A stretch of DNA of 64,000 bases, taken from the NCBI GenBank assembly GCA_951813575.1, contig OX638375.1, positions 744,001 to 808,000 of the forward strand, written 5' to 3'. Below the pieces are notes generated by a model, which was given only the letters and a program-made list of their open reading frames with translations, was not told the origin of the DNA and ran no database searches. This DNA is from Candidatus Binatia bacterium. Lineage in GTDB: Bacteria; Desulfobacterota; Binatia; UBA9968; JAJDTQ01. Positions 27,877 through 36,887 of this stretch are shown here, piece by piece (position 1 is the stretch's first letter; each line of letters opens with the position of its first letter). The translations under genes were made by a program, and so were the position numbers.

Positions 27877-27905
27877 GTACGGGTGGATTTGAGACCCGCC
27901 CCTAC
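27877..27905. repeat. Degenerate copy of the REP-like palindrome
   Basis: An imperfect inverted repeat with the same core as the perfect palindrome at 26333-26361 (GGGTGGATTT / GACCCGCCC), located between the MDR oxidoreductase and the second VOC gene. The two copies mark equivalent gaps in the cluster. Confidence 0.55.
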
Positions 27906-27931
27906 AACGCACGAAAGGGAGGGACCAAGCC

Positions 27932-28735
27932 ATGAGCACGAAGATCAAGCACCTGGCCATCGTCAGCGAGAACTACGCAATCGAGGAGAAGTTCTACCAG
28001 GCCGTTTTCGGCATGACGACCGCCGCGCGGGCCCGGATCGAGAGCGCTTCGGTGGTCAGCGACGGGTACGTGGGCATCAACATCAACCCGCGCCGCCCCG
28101 GGCGTCAGGGCGGGTTCGACCATTTCGGTTTCGAGGTGGACGACGTCGAGGCCGTGGCCGCGCGCATGCATGAGAAGTACCCGGAGGTGCATATCCTGAA
28201 ACGGCCGAGCAATCGCCCGTTCGCCGGCCTCAGCACCCACGATCCCGCCGGGAACGTCTTCGACCTTTCCCAGGAAGGGATGGAGAACCGCACGGACGTG
28301 TACGTGGACGGCGATCGCCAGGCGGACCGCTACGTCAAGCATTTCGTGCTGCGCGCGGTGGAGCCGGAGCGGGTGGCCGGATTTTACCGGGACGTCTTCG
28401 ACCTGCTGGAAACCGAGAAACCCGCGGACGATCCCAACACCTACCTGACCGACGGCCGGGTCACCCTGATCATCGCGCCCTGGAAGATCTCCGACTACGC
28501 GGGCACCGGCATCGAGCGCCCGGCACTGGACCATATCGGCTTCAAGGTGGAAAGCGTGCAGGCGGTCAAGGACCGGCTCGAAGAGCTGTCAAAGCGCAAC
28601 CCCTACCTGAGTCCGGGCCCGGTAGGCGGGGGCTCGGAGGCGGAGGCGCGCCTGGATCTGTTCGCCAAGTGCAAGTTCGGCGAATACCAGCTCGCGGATC
28701 CCGACGGGGTGATGATCGATATCAGCGAGAGCTGA
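27932..28735 (+). CDS. Two-module VOC family protein (extradiol-dioxygenase-like)
   Basis: 267 residues with two VOC modules. The first (5-125) has IKHLAIVSENY, GGFDHFGFEVDDVE and DPAGNVFDLSQEG. The second (130-265) has VKHFVLRAVEPERVAGFYRDVF, LDHIGFKVESVQ and DPDGVMIDISES. The double-module layout is that of type I extradiol dioxygenases, but the third metal ligand of the C-terminal module is Asp in a slightly altered context, so dioxygenase activity is not assured. Ribosome site AAAGGGAGGG lies just upstream. Confidence 0.87.
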   Translation: MSTKIKHLAIVSENYAIEEKFYQAVFGMTTAARARIESASVVSDGYVGININPRRPGRQGGFDHFGFEVDDVEAVAARMHEKYPEVHILKRPSNRPFAGLSTHDPAGNVFDLSQEGMENRTDVYVDGDRQADRYVKHFVLRAVEPERVAGFYRDVFDLLETEKPADDPNTYLTDGRVTLIIAPWKISDYAGTGIERPALDHIGFKVESVQAVKDRLEELSKRNPYLSPGPVGGGSEAEARLDLFAKCKFGEYQLADPDGVMIDISES

Positions 28736-28804
28736 CACATCACCGGGAGCGGGACGCCTTGCGCTCGACGAGGGCAGCACATCGGTTTCGGAAGGAGAAG
28801 TGAC

Positions 28805-29860
28805 ATGACACGCATTCTTTCAGGGACGATCCTGGCATTCGCTCTGTCGGCGCTGGCGGCAGCGCCGGCCCTGGCCGACGTATCCCTCGACGGCAAGACC
28901 GTGAGAGTGATCGTCGCCTCCAACGCCGGAGGCGGCACCGACCTCGCCGGCCGGCTCATCAACCGCTTCATGAAGAAGTACCTGCCCGGAAGCCCGCGCT
29001 TCGTGTACCAATACATGGGCGCGGGCGGCGGCAAGATCAAGGCGGCCAACTATCTCGCCAACCGCATCAAGCCGGACGGCTTGACCCTCATGAATACCGA
29101 CTCGAGCCCGCTGCAACCCCACATCCTGCGCAGGAAGGTCGTCAAGTACGACCCGCGCAAGTTCATTCCCATCGGCGGGGTCCATCGCGGCGGCAGCGTG
29201 CTGTTCGTCCGCAAGGACGCCCACAAGCGGCTCGCCGACAAGAACGCCGCCAAGGTCAACGTCGGCGGCACCAGTGGAGCGCGGGCATGGCAGGCCATGA
29301 ACGTGTGGGGCGCGGAGTTCCTGGGATGGAACCTCAAGTGGATCGTGGGCTACCCGGGCACCGGCGCGCTGGTCAAGGCCATCAGCCAGGGCGAGATAGA
29401 CATCCTGGGCACGCAGAACGCCTACATCATCAACGAGCTCAAGGAAGCGGGCGTCATCGACCTCATCGCCCAGGAAGGGACCCGCGACGCCGAGGGCTAC
29501 TCGCCGCGTTCGTCGTTCAAGGACGTCGCCATCTTCCCGGAGCTGATGGCGGAGAAGAACGTCGGCAAGCTGGCGATGGCGGGCTACGAGTCCTGGATGG
29601 GACCCTCCACCGTGGACAAGTGGCTGACGCTGCCTCCGAAGACCCCGCCGGAGTACGTCAAGGCCTATCGCGATGCTTTCCAGAAGGCCGTGAACGATCC
29701 CGAGTTCCTCAAGATCGCGCGCAAGCAGTTCAGCATCGACCTGACCTCCATGACCGGCAAGACGCTCGAGAAGCGCATCGTGCAGATCGTGGATGCGCCC
29801 AAGGAAGCCCTCGACTACGCGTCGAAGCTGCGCAAGAAGTACGACGTTCCCGAGCGCTGA
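28805..29860 (+). CDS. Tripartite tricarboxylate transporter substrate-binding protein (TctC/Bug family)
   Basis: 351 residues with a signal peptide (ILAFALSALAAAPALAD) and the Bug-family fold: TVRVIVASNAGGGTDLAGRLINRF near the mature N-terminus, VNVGGTSGARAWQAMNVWGAEF in the middle and TPPEYVKAYRDAFQKAVNDPEF near the end. It captures a small carboxylate in the periplasm and delivers it to the TctAB permease, which is encoded next on the same strand. Ligand identity cannot be read. The gene follows an AAGGAGAAG site. Confidence 0.92.
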   Translation: MTRILSGTILAFALSALAAAPALADVSLDGKTVRVIVASNAGGGTDLAGRLINRFMKKYLPGSPRFVYQYMGAGGGKIKAANYLANRIKPDGLTLMNTDSSPLQPHILRRKVVKYDPRKFIPIGGVHRGGSVLFVRKDAHKRLADKNAAKVNVGGTSGARAWQAMNVWGAEFLGWNLKWIVGYPGTGALVKAISQGEIDILGTQNAYIINELKEAGVIDLIAQEGTRDAEGYSPRSSFKDVAIFPELMAEKNVGKLAMAGYESWMGPSTVDKWLTLPPKTPPEYVKAYRDAFQKAVNDPEFLKIARKQFSIDLTSMTGKTLEKRIVQIVDAPKEALDYASKLRKKYDVPER

Positions 29861-29910
29861 TCGTCAAGGAAACCTTGATCCATCGGCGTCCCTCGACTTC
29901 GCTTCGCTAT

Positions 29911-29947
29911 GCTCAGAACGAACGGCTTTGTCCCGGTCGTTCTGAGC
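29911..29947. repeat. 11-bp inverted repeat in the tctC-tctA gap
   Basis: GCTCAGAACGA and TCGTTCTGAGC are perfect complements separated by 15 bases. They lie within a stretch (ctcgacttcgcttcgctatgc) of the sort found as dispersed intergenic repeats in GC-rich genomes. In the transcript it would form a hairpin between the binding-protein and permease cistrons and could set their different expression levels by partial termination or 3' protection. No U-run follows. Confidence 0.65.
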
Positions 29948-30002
29948 GTGGCACACGGGCACGCAGGGACGGCATGATTGCCGGCAGCCGCCGGACACCG
30001 TG

Positions 30003-31967
30003 ATGCTTGACGCCGCCTACCAAGGCCTTCTGGGCATCCTGGAGCCTCAGGCCATGCTGTTGATGGTGGGGGGCGTCCTTTTGAGCAGCGTGTTCGCCGC
30101 GCTTCCCGGCGTCGGCGTGCTGCTCATCCTCACCGTCGTCCTGCCCTTCAGCCTGACCATGAGCCCCTACCACGCCATCGCCTTCCTGCTGGGCATGGGC
30201 GCGGTCTCCAACACGGCCAACACCTTCCCCTCGGTGCTCATCGCCGTGCCCGGCAGCGCCGGGTCCCAGGCCACCATCCTCGACGGCTACCCCATGGCCC
30301 GCAAGGGCGAGGCGAAGCGCGCCTTCGGCGCCGCGTTCATGGCGTCCGCCATCGGGGGCGTGCTGGGCGCCATCGTGCTGCTGGCGTCCCTTCCGATCCT
30401 TCGTCCGCTGGTGCTGAGCTTCGGCTCGCCGGAGTTCTTCGTGCTGGTGCTGTGGGGCCTGAGCGCCATCGGCGTCCTCAGCGGCAAGGCCCCGATCAAG
30501 GGGCTCATGGCGGCCATCCTGGGGCTCCTCATCGCCACCGTCGGGGTGGACGAGAAGACCGCCATCGAGCGCTTTTCCCTGGACACCGCCTACCTGTGGG
30601 ATGGGGTCAACGTCATCCTCATCGGCCTCGGCCTCTTTGCCGTGCCCGAGCTCATCGACCTGGCCGTGCGGCGGACCAGCATCTCCGAGACGGAGAACCT
30701 CGGCAGCGGTCTCGTGGAGGGCATGAAGGACGTGTTCCGGCACTGGTGGCTGGTGGTGCGTTGCAGCGCCATCGGCGTGTGGGTGGGGGTGCTGCCGGGG
30801 CTGGGCAGCAGCGTCGCCGACTGGTTCGCCTACGCCCACGCCGTGCAGACCGAAAAACACAGCGAGCGCTTCGGCGCCGGCGACGTGCGCGGCGTCATCG
30901 CCCCCGAAAGCTCGAACAACGCCAAGGAGGGGGGCGCGCTGATTCCCACCATTGCCTTCGGCATCCCGGGCAGCACCTCCCTGGCCATCATACTGGCGGC
31001 CTTCGTCTCCGTGGGCATCCACCCGGGCAGCCGGATGCTCACGGACCAGTTGCACCTGACGCTGGCCATGGTGTGGGTGCTGGTGCTGTCCAATCTCATG
31101 GCCACCTCCCTGGCCATGGGCTTTGCCGGGACCTTTGCCCGTCTCTCGCTGCAGCCCTTCTACGTCATCGTGCCCATCACCCTGATGCTGTGCGCCTCGG
31201 CGTCGTTCGCCGCCAGCTACGCCCACGAGGATCTGTACGCGTTCCTGACTTTCTCCGCGGTCGGCTACCTCATGAAGCTGTTCGACTGGCCCCGGCCCCC
31301 GGTGCTCGTGGCCGTTGTCCTGGGCTTCCAGATGGAGACCTACCTCTGGCTCTCCATCGCCCGGTACGACTTCGCCTGGCTGCTGCGCCCTTCCGTGCTG
31401 CTGTTGCTGGCGCTGGTGGTCTTCACCCTGCTGCTGCCGGCGATCCGCAAGCGGCGTGAGCAGGCGCGGGACAATGCCCCCGCCGAAGCGCCGGACGATC
31501 CACGGCTGAGGATCGGCAACAGCCTGTTCACGCTGTGCTTCGTGGCGCTGCTGGCCTCGGCCGTGAGCCTGTCGCTGGAATGGCCGCTGCGGAGCGCGCT
31601 CATCATCTACTCCCTGGCGGGGGTCGGTATCCCGCTGGCGCTGCTGCAGATCGGCCTGGATCTCCTGCGAATCCGGCGGCACCGGACCCTCGCCGCCGCA
31701 CCCGAGGCCCCGGCCGGCGCCCCGGACGTCCTGCGCCGCACCGCGGAGGTGCTGCTCTGGATCGCCGCGCTCGTGGGCGGCATCATCCTCATCGGCTTCC
31801 ACGTGACCCTGCCCCTGTTCACCGCCGGCTATGCCTTCGTCTACGGCGCCCGCTGGCACGTGGCCGTGCTCTTGGGAGCGTTGGCCGAAGGCTACCTGTA
31901 TCTGGTATTTGATGAGTTGCTGCATGTCTTGTGGCCCGAGCCGCTGCTGCTGTCGAGCTGGAGCTGA
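30003..31967 (+). CDS. Tripartite tricarboxylate transporter permease, TctA-TctB fusion
   Basis: 655 residues with many membrane helices. Residues 1-485 are a TctA (large permease) domain: ALPGVGVLLILTVVLPF, AVPGSAGSQATILDGYPMARKG, and the TctA signature APESSNNAKEGGALIPTIAFGIPGSTSLAI. After a basic linker (IRKRREQARDN), residues 505-655 add four helices that look like TctB. Normally TctA and TctB are separate genes; here one polypeptide seems to supply both. It sits directly after tctC. A GTG immediately upstream (30000) is an alternative start. Confidence 0.92.
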   Translation: MLDAAYQGLLGILEPQAMLLMVGGVLLSSVFAALPGVGVLLILTVVLPFSLTMSPYHAIAFLLGMGAVSNTANTFPSVLIAVPGSAGSQATILDGYPMARKGEAKRAFGAAFMASAIGGVLGAIVLLASLPILRPLVLSFGSPEFFVLVLWGLSAIGVLSGKAPIKGLMAAILGLLIATVGVDEKTAIERFSLDTAYLWDGVNVILIGLGLFAVPELIDLAVRRTSISETENLGSGLVEGMKDVFRHWWLVVRCSAIGVWVGVLPGLGSSVADWFAYAHAVQTEKHSERFGAGDVRGVIAPESSNNAKEGGALIPTIAFGIPGSTSLAIILAAFVSVGIHPGSRMLTDQLHLTLAMVWVLVLSNLMATSLAMGFAGTFARLSLQPFYVIVPITLMLCASASFAASYAHEDLYAFLTFSAVGYLMKLFDWPRPPVLVAVVLGFQMETYLWLSIARYDFAWLLRPSVLLLLALVVFTLLLPAIRKRREQARDNAPAEAPDDPRLRIGNSLFTLCFVALLASAVSLSLEWPLRSALIIYSLAGVGIPLALLQIGLDLLRIRRHRTLAAAPEAPAGAPDVLRRTAEVLLWIAALVGGIILIGFHVTLPLFTAGYAFVYGARWHVAVLLGALAEGYLYLVFDELLHVLWPEPLLLSSWS

Positions 31968-32010
31968 CAAGTCGCCGCAATATCTCCGACTAGAGAAGAA
32001 ACCCCGTCCG

Positions 32011-32253
32011 ATGGCTGCCAAGAGAAGACGCACGAGCAGAAAGAAGAAGCAGGGAGGCCGCGTCTGGCTCCTGCTGCCTATCATCATACTGACCGTGCTG
32101 CTGGGGTGGCTCTATCGCGACGAGATCATGGGCCTCGCCACCTTCCGATTCAAGGGAATCGACTTCACGGGTCCCGCCGGGGAGACGCCGACCGGCGGCA
32201 AGATCCAGGAGAACGAACGGAAGGAGCTGGAGAAGATTCTCCGGAATCAATGA
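32011..32253 (+). CDS. Small single-span membrane protein, unknown
   Basis: 80 residues: a very basic N-terminus (AAKRRRTSRKKKQGGR), one helix (VWLLLPIIILTVLLGWLY), then a hydrophilic, charged C-terminal half ending in ENERKELEKILRN. The positive N-terminus suggests N-in topology with the tail in the periplasm. It follows the TctAB gene by 43 bases and may share its transcript, but no family is recognised. Confidence 0.7.
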   Translation: MAAKRRRTSRKKKQGGRVWLLLPIIILTVLLGWLYRDEIMGLATFRFKGIDFTGPAGETPTGGKIQENERKELEKILRNQ

Positions 32254-32290
32254 GTCCGGGACTCCCCTCCGCTCTCCTTCTTGGGCGGGC

Positions 32291-33370
32291 CTAGAGCCCG
32301 CTGGGCAGGTTGTAGAAGCGCTCGGCGTTGCCGGACAGCACCGCGGTCTTGTCCTCTTCGGTGAGCTCCTCGCTCTCGATCACCTCGCCCAGCTCTTCCT
32401 TGCAGAACTCGTTGTTCACCTCGTGGGGGAAGTCCGAGGAGTAGACCCAGGGCTTGTTCCCCACGGTCCTGATGGCGTGGGCCAAGTCGGGCTCATGGCC
32501 CTCGCAGCCCACGAAGATCCGGCCCTCCTCGATGTGCCGTTTCACGTAGTCGCTGACGGCCTCCCCTTCCTTGAGCTGCAGAAACTCGGCACGCGGATCG
32601 TGCTGGATGTGGGTCTCGTAGGAACGGTCGAAGCGCTCGAGACACATCAGCAGCCAGGCGACGCCCCCTTCCAGGAAGCCGATGCGCACGTTGGGGTACT
32701 TGTCGAAGATGCCGTTGAAGACGATGCCGCCGAAGGAGATCATCTGCCCGAAGGGGTGGCCCAGCGCGTGGACCGGGGCGTACGGGTGCAGGTCGTCCAT
32801 GCCCAGGTTCTCGTGCGCGCCGCCGTGGATGCCGAGGCAGCAGCCCAGCCGGTTGGCTTCTTCGTAAATCGGCCAGTAGTACTTGTGGCCCAGATGCAAC
32901 TGGATTCCCGTGGACGGCAGCATGGCGCCGCACATGCCCAGCTCCTCCACCGCCCGGCGCAACTCCTTGACCGCCTCGTCCGGCTCCTGCAACGGGATCA
33001 GCGCCACGGCCTGGAACCTCGGGCTCTTGTGGATGTAGTTCTCGGCGATCCAGTCGTTGTAGGACCGCGCCAGGTCGATGGCCCAGTCCTGGCTCACCAC
33101 CTTGCCGTAGGACAGCCCCACGGTGGGATACAGGACCGTCCGATCGATGCCCACGTCTTCCAGGAACTCCACCCAGCCCTCGAAGCCCACCTGCTGGAAC
33201 GAGCCCTCCGGGAGCTTGTGCGCGTTGGCGGAATGCAGGTGGTCGAGGGGCGGAAACGGGTTGGACCAGCGCATCTGCTGCTGGACCGCTTCCGGAAACC
33301 GGCTGGTAATGGCCTCCATGTCCTCCACCACGTGACCGTCGCCGTCAATGATCTGATACTTGTTCGCCAT
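32291..33370 (-). CDS. Amidohydrolase (ACMSD-like, amidohydrolase-2 family)
   Basis: 359 residues of the TIM-barrel amidohydrolase-2 family: N-terminal IIDGDGHVVEDMEAI carries the metal-binding H, ALIPLQEPDEAVKELRRAVEELGM lies mid-barrel, GIHGGAHENL a further His, and the C-terminal VYSSDFPHEVNNEF the conserved Asp. The family contains decarboxylases and hydrolases of aromatic-acid pathways (ACMSD, gamma-resorcylate and similar). The substrate is unknown. It is convergent with the Tct cluster (38 bases apart) and has a 260-base upstream gap, shared with the next gene rightward, in which I see no recognisable element. Confidence 0.92.
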   Translation of the reverse strand: MANKYQIIDGDGHVVEDMEAITSRFPEAVQQQMRWSNPFPPLDHLHSANAHKLPEGSFQQVGFEGWVEFLEDVGIDRTVLYPTVGLSYGKVVSQDWAIDLARSYNDWIAENYIHKSPRFQAVALIPLQEPDEAVKELRRAVEELGMCGAMLPSTGIQLHLGHKYYWPIYEEANRLGCCLGIHGGAHENLGMDDLHPYAPVHALGHPFGQMISFGGIVFNGIFDKYPNVRIGFLEGGVAWLLMCLERFDRSYETHIQHDPRAEFLQLKEGEAVSDYVKRHIEEGRIFVGCEGHEPDLAHAIRTVGNKPWVYSSDFPHEVNNEFCKEELGEVIESEELTEEDKTAVLSGNAERFYNLPSGL

Positions 33371-33631
33371 GGGTAACCCTCCCTTTTGGCCCGGTTTGTT
33401 GGCGGAGCCGGCTCCATCCCGCGGCGCAGGTGATGCCGCATCGGTTTGTTGGGGTATTAGCCCGCTCCATGAGGCTTGTCAACAAATCACCCGTGGTCCC
33501 CTGCGAGTCTGCCCGCCTTCGCGGACCGGTGGAGCCGGGGGCCCGGAACCCGTGAGCGTTGACACGTCGCCGGATGTATGCGTCAATCCCCCCATCCTCG
33601 GAAACCCTGCACCCGATCGGACACGGAAGCC

Positions 33632-34768
33632 ATGAGTTCCAAGCCCTTGCTCCTCCTCACGTGGGCGGCGTGTTGCGCGGCGATGCTCGCCGCCTGCGCC
33701 CCCGTGAACCTGAACGAAGGCCCGGAGGAAGGTTTCACCAGCCGCATGGTCACGGTGCTGAACCGCCTTTCGGAGTCCGGCAAGAGCCGCGTCATGGAAG
33801 AGATGGGACAGACCGCCGGCAGGAGGCTCGTTTTCAGCCGCACCTCCGGCACCGTCTGGAGCGCCAGCGTAACCCAGTCCTCGAGGAACCGGGCAAGGGG
33901 CCAGGGCCGGCTAGTCCGTCGACGCATCTGGGAGAACAGGATCATCGACGCGCGATACGAGGGCGCCCACCTCGTGTTCGACTACAGAAATCCCGCGTCC
34001 AGGGTCCGGGGCACCACGGCGCGAATGCCCGCGGCGCCGGGTTACCGCGTCGCCGTCGCTTCGGTGCCGGGCGTGGCCGGATGGAAGGGCGTCGAATACT
34101 TCGTCATCAACCGCGCCGGGGGATGGTACTACTCGGTCCTCCTTTCGGACATCCGTGACAACGACGACGACGACTACATGGCCCTCGGCGTCTGGTTCTG
34201 GCTCGGCGACCTCGACAACCCCGGCGACCTCCGGAAGCCCCATGTCACCGCGGTCGCCAGCGGCAGCGATCCGTTCGAGACCCGGAACCGGGACGCTCTC
34301 AAGGGCCAAGTCACCTACGAAGGCTACGCCGCGGGTGTGTATGCGGCGAAGGAGGGGACGCCCACGTTCCGTTACTTCAAGGCCGACGTGAGGCTGACGG
34401 CGGACTTTGACGGGAAACGCGTCTGGGGCGTCATCGTGAACGGCGCCGACACGTCCACCGGCGAGGCGTTGTTCGGAAAAATGGAACTGAAGAGCGGCCC
34501 CATGCGCCCCGGTATCCGCATGCCCGCCACCACCCTCTTCCAGAGCCGGTTGGACGGCACCGTGGACGGCGTCTCTCTCGCGGGGAACTGGGGCGGCCGG
34601 TTCTTCGGCAACGGCGACCTCCCCACCGACCTGCCGACCTCCGTGGGCGGCACCTTCGGGGCTGGAAGCGCGGGTGACGCCAAGGTTACCTTCATCGGGT
34701 CCATCGCCGCGTACAGGGCCGAAGCCGGGCGGCGGAAGAACCTTGCGCCCTATGTCGTTTCCCGTTAA
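33632..34768 (+). CDS. TbpB-like surface lipoprotein
   Basis: The start was placed at the ATG at 33632, giving 378 residues with a lipoprotein signal (LLLLTWAACCAAMLAAC, lipobox LAAC). The C-terminal half has a small eight-stranded barrel pattern known from transferrin-binding-protein-B-like and HupA/Slam-dependent lipoproteins: YEGYAAGVYAAKEG, ADVRLTADFDGKRVWGVI, GTVDGVSLAGNWGGRFFGNG, PTSVGGTFGAG. The N-terminal part matches no family I recognise. Nearby genes give no ligand. It could be surface-exposed in the outer membrane; function uncertain. Confidence 0.72.
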   Translation: MSSKPLLLLTWAACCAAMLAACAPVNLNEGPEEGFTSRMVTVLNRLSESGKSRVMEEMGQTAGRRLVFSRTSGTVWSASVTQSSRNRARGQGRLVRRRIWENRIIDARYEGAHLVFDYRNPASRVRGTTARMPAAPGYRVAVASVPGVAGWKGVEYFVINRAGGWYYSVLLSDIRDNDDDDYMALGVWFWLGDLDNPGDLRKPHVTAVASGSDPFETRNRDALKGQVTYEGYAAGVYAAKEGTPTFRYFKADVRLTADFDGKRVWGVIVNGADTSTGEALFGKMELKSGPMRPGIRMPATTLFQSRLDGTVDGVSLAGNWGGRFFGNGDLPTDLPTSVGGTFGAGSAGDAKVTFIGSIAAYRAEAGRRKNLAPYVVSR

Positions 34769-34837
34769 CGCGCCCGGCGCCGACCCCGGGAACCACGGAC
34801 GGTCCGGGCGCGCGCCCACGGCGGCTACGGAGCATCC

Positions 34838-35329
34838 ATGAGCTGGCTCAACCTCGGCTCCCTCGGGGGTTTGATCGCCCTGGCCTTTCTGGCCTGGGCC
34901 GCGGGCGGTTTCAGGCGTCCCGTTCCCTGGCGCACCGTGCTCACGGCCGGAGGCCTGGTGCTCGTCCTGGGCGCGGTGGTGTTCTGGCTCCCGTGGAGCC
35001 GCACCGCCCTCGTTTGGGTCAACGACACCGTCATCACCGTCCTCAGGGCCGGAAACGAGGGCGCGCGCTTCCTGTTTGGCCCGCTGGCCCTCGACCCGGG
35101 GGAGACCACCGCCGGGGGATCGCCGTCGGTGGGCTTCATACTGGCGGCTCAGGTGCTGCCCGCGGTGGTGTTCTTCGCCTCGCTCATGGCCGCCCTCTAC
35201 CACCTGCGCATCCTGCAGCCGGTGGTGAAGCTGTTCGCCCTGCTGTTCCACAGGACCATGGGCCTCTCGGGCGCGGAGTCCCTCGCCGGTTTCTACTACT
35301 ACGGCCAGAAAGGGCTCCTCGGCATGTGA
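34838..35329 (+). pseudogene. Concentrative nucleoside transporter (NupC-type), truncated
   Basis: The 163 codons match the N-terminal part of CNT permeases: opening helices (GGLIALAFLAWAAGG, VLTAGGLVLVLGAVVFWL), then the signature ANEG-type stretch as AGNEGARFLFGPLALDP, and VGFILAAQVLPAVVFFASLMAALYHLRILQPVVKLFALLF. The protein breaks off soon after the conserved SGAESLAG: intact members continue with about 240 more residues including the transport core, but here a short unrelated tail FYYYGQKGLLGM ends in TGA. Deletion of the core makes transport very unlikely. The preceding and following genes look intact. Confidence 0.7.
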
Positions 35330-35382
35330 GCGCCGCCGCCCGCCCCCTGGCCCTTTGAGATTCAACCAACGGAGGCCCTTCA

Positions 35383-36684
35383 ATGACGCGACCGACCGGC
35401 GCCTGGACGCCGCCCGACACCATCCCTCGTCCCGACGTGGTCAGGCTGTCCGAGGAGACCCTGGCCCTGCCCGACCTCCCGGTCACCCACCGCGAGGACA
35501 TCTTCCGCATCCAGGCCCTGGAAATGGACTGGGACATCGGCACCATGACCTACGAGCCCGAGGACCCGGACCGGGTCCCCATGGCCCCGGACGGGCGACG
35601 GGCCGGCATCTTCCTGCTTCACGGCGGCACGTCCGACTACAAGTCGCTGGAGCCGGTGGCCCGGATGCTCGCCATGAAGTTCGGCTTCAAGGTCACGCTG
35701 ATGACCTTTCCCGGACGCCTGTACCTGCTGGACCCCTCCCGCGACTGGCCCGGCGACACGCTGGAGCCCGACGGAACCGGGCGGACGCCGCTGTGGACCC
35801 GGGAGACCCGCATTACCCCCGACCAGTACGAGGTGGCGCGTGACGAGGCCCGGCGCGCCAGCTACGGCACCGTGATCTCGCTGGCGGCCCGGGAGGGAAC
35901 CGAGTTCTACCATCGTATGGCCGGCTGGCCCGTGGCCTTCGAGGAAGCGCTGAAGGAGAGCTGCCGCCGCGAGTTCCCCGATTCCGGGTACTCGCTCTAC
36001 GTCCACGGCCACTCCACCGGCGGACCCTTCGCGATGATCACGGCCCAGCGGGTGGCCAACGTCGCGGGCGTGCTGGGGTACGGCTCGTCGACCTTCGCCT
36101 ACATCTACACCGCCACCACCGGCGACCGGTGGGAATTCCCGTTCAACCACCTGCGGCTGCGCACCTGGCGCGACACCGCCCGCTACCTCTACGAGGGGCT
36201 CAAGGACAAGGGCTACGGCCTGCCCATGCTGATGGAGCTGACGATGGAGAAGTGGGAGGCGTCCCGGAAACGCACCAACTTCAAGGCCGAGGACTTCGTC
36301 CACAAGAACGGCGCCGGCGCGCTGGAACAGGCCGCCCGGGTCACCGCCAAACGGCTCAAGCTGGGCGCCGCGGCGGAGAAGGAACTCGTGGCCCGGTATC
36401 TCGGCTACCTGCGGGAGCTCTCCGGCCCCGGCGCCAAGCCGGTTCCTTCCGTGCTCTCGCTCCACGGCCTGGACGACGACACCGTGACCCTCCAACGCTG
36501 CTGCGACTCACTGCCCCTGTACGCCGCCATGGACCCCGCGCCCAAGGTCGCCTGCGTCTCGCTGGGCGCCGGCATCCACACCTGGGGCCTCACCTACGAG
36601 GATCTGCCGCGCGGCATCATACCGCCGGTGTGCCGTCTCTGGCACGACGCCATCGTCGGAGGGTACTTCACGCCCTGGTCATGA
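35383..36684 (+). CDS. Alpha/beta hydrolase-fold protein
   Basis: 433 residues, starting after an ACGGAGG ribosome site. The core shows an oxyanion segment IFLLHGGTSDYKSLEPVARML and the nucleophile elbow HGHSTGGPFA (Ser near 206), with a likely Asp in LHGLDDDTV and a catalytic His in GAGIHTWG. A large insertion between the elbow and the acid (about 250-345) forms a lid or helical cap. The family is widespread in environmental genomes but without a settled substrate. Its stop is followed directly by a REP-like cassette. Confidence 0.8.
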   Translation: MTRPTGAWTPPDTIPRPDVVRLSEETLALPDLPVTHREDIFRIQALEMDWDIGTMTYEPEDPDRVPMAPDGRRAGIFLLHGGTSDYKSLEPVARMLAMKFGFKVTLMTFPGRLYLLDPSRDWPGDTLEPDGTGRTPLWTRETRITPDQYEVARDEARRASYGTVISLAAREGTEFYHRMAGWPVAFEEALKESCRREFPDSGYSLYVHGHSTGGPFAMITAQRVANVAGVLGYGSSTFAYIYTATTGDRWEFPFNHLRLRTWRDTARYLYEGLKDKGYGLPMLMELTMEKWEASRKRTNFKAEDFVHKNGAGALEQAARVTAKRLKLGAAAEKELVARYLGYLRELSGPGAKPVPSVLSLHGLDDDTVTLQRCCDSLPLYAAMDPAPKVACVSLGAGIHTWGLTYEDLPRGIIPPVCRLWHDAIVGGYFTPWS

Positions 36685-36689
36685 TCCGC

Positions 36690-36872
36690 CTGGACCCCGG
36701 GTCAAGCCCGGGGTGACGCAACGGTGAGCCGGGATCGCAGAGGTGACCCGGGGTTAAAGGCCACGCAGTTCGATGGCCTTTTCGCCAGCCGTGGGGTCCC
36801 CCGCCCGTCACCCCGGGCTTGACCCGGGGTCCAGAGGCCACTCGGTTCGATAGCCTTTTCTCCAATCGTGGG
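36690..36872. repeat. REP-like cassette with 29-bp inverted repeat and internal direct repeat
   Basis: A 29-bp arm at 36690-36718 is the exact complement of 36806-36834. Within and after it a second unit is repeated in the same direction: about 36745-36797 and 36821-36872, sharing GACCCGGGGT and a TTCGATGGCCTTTTCGCC-like stretch (second copy TTCGATAGCCTTTTCTCC). The 29-bp unit recurs exactly at 40501-40529 and in degenerate form near 40572-40601 and 59242-59288. It fills the gap between the hydrolase and lipA and resembles BIME/REP clusters. Confidence 0.85.
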
Positions 36873-36887
36873 CTAGTCTGAAAATCG

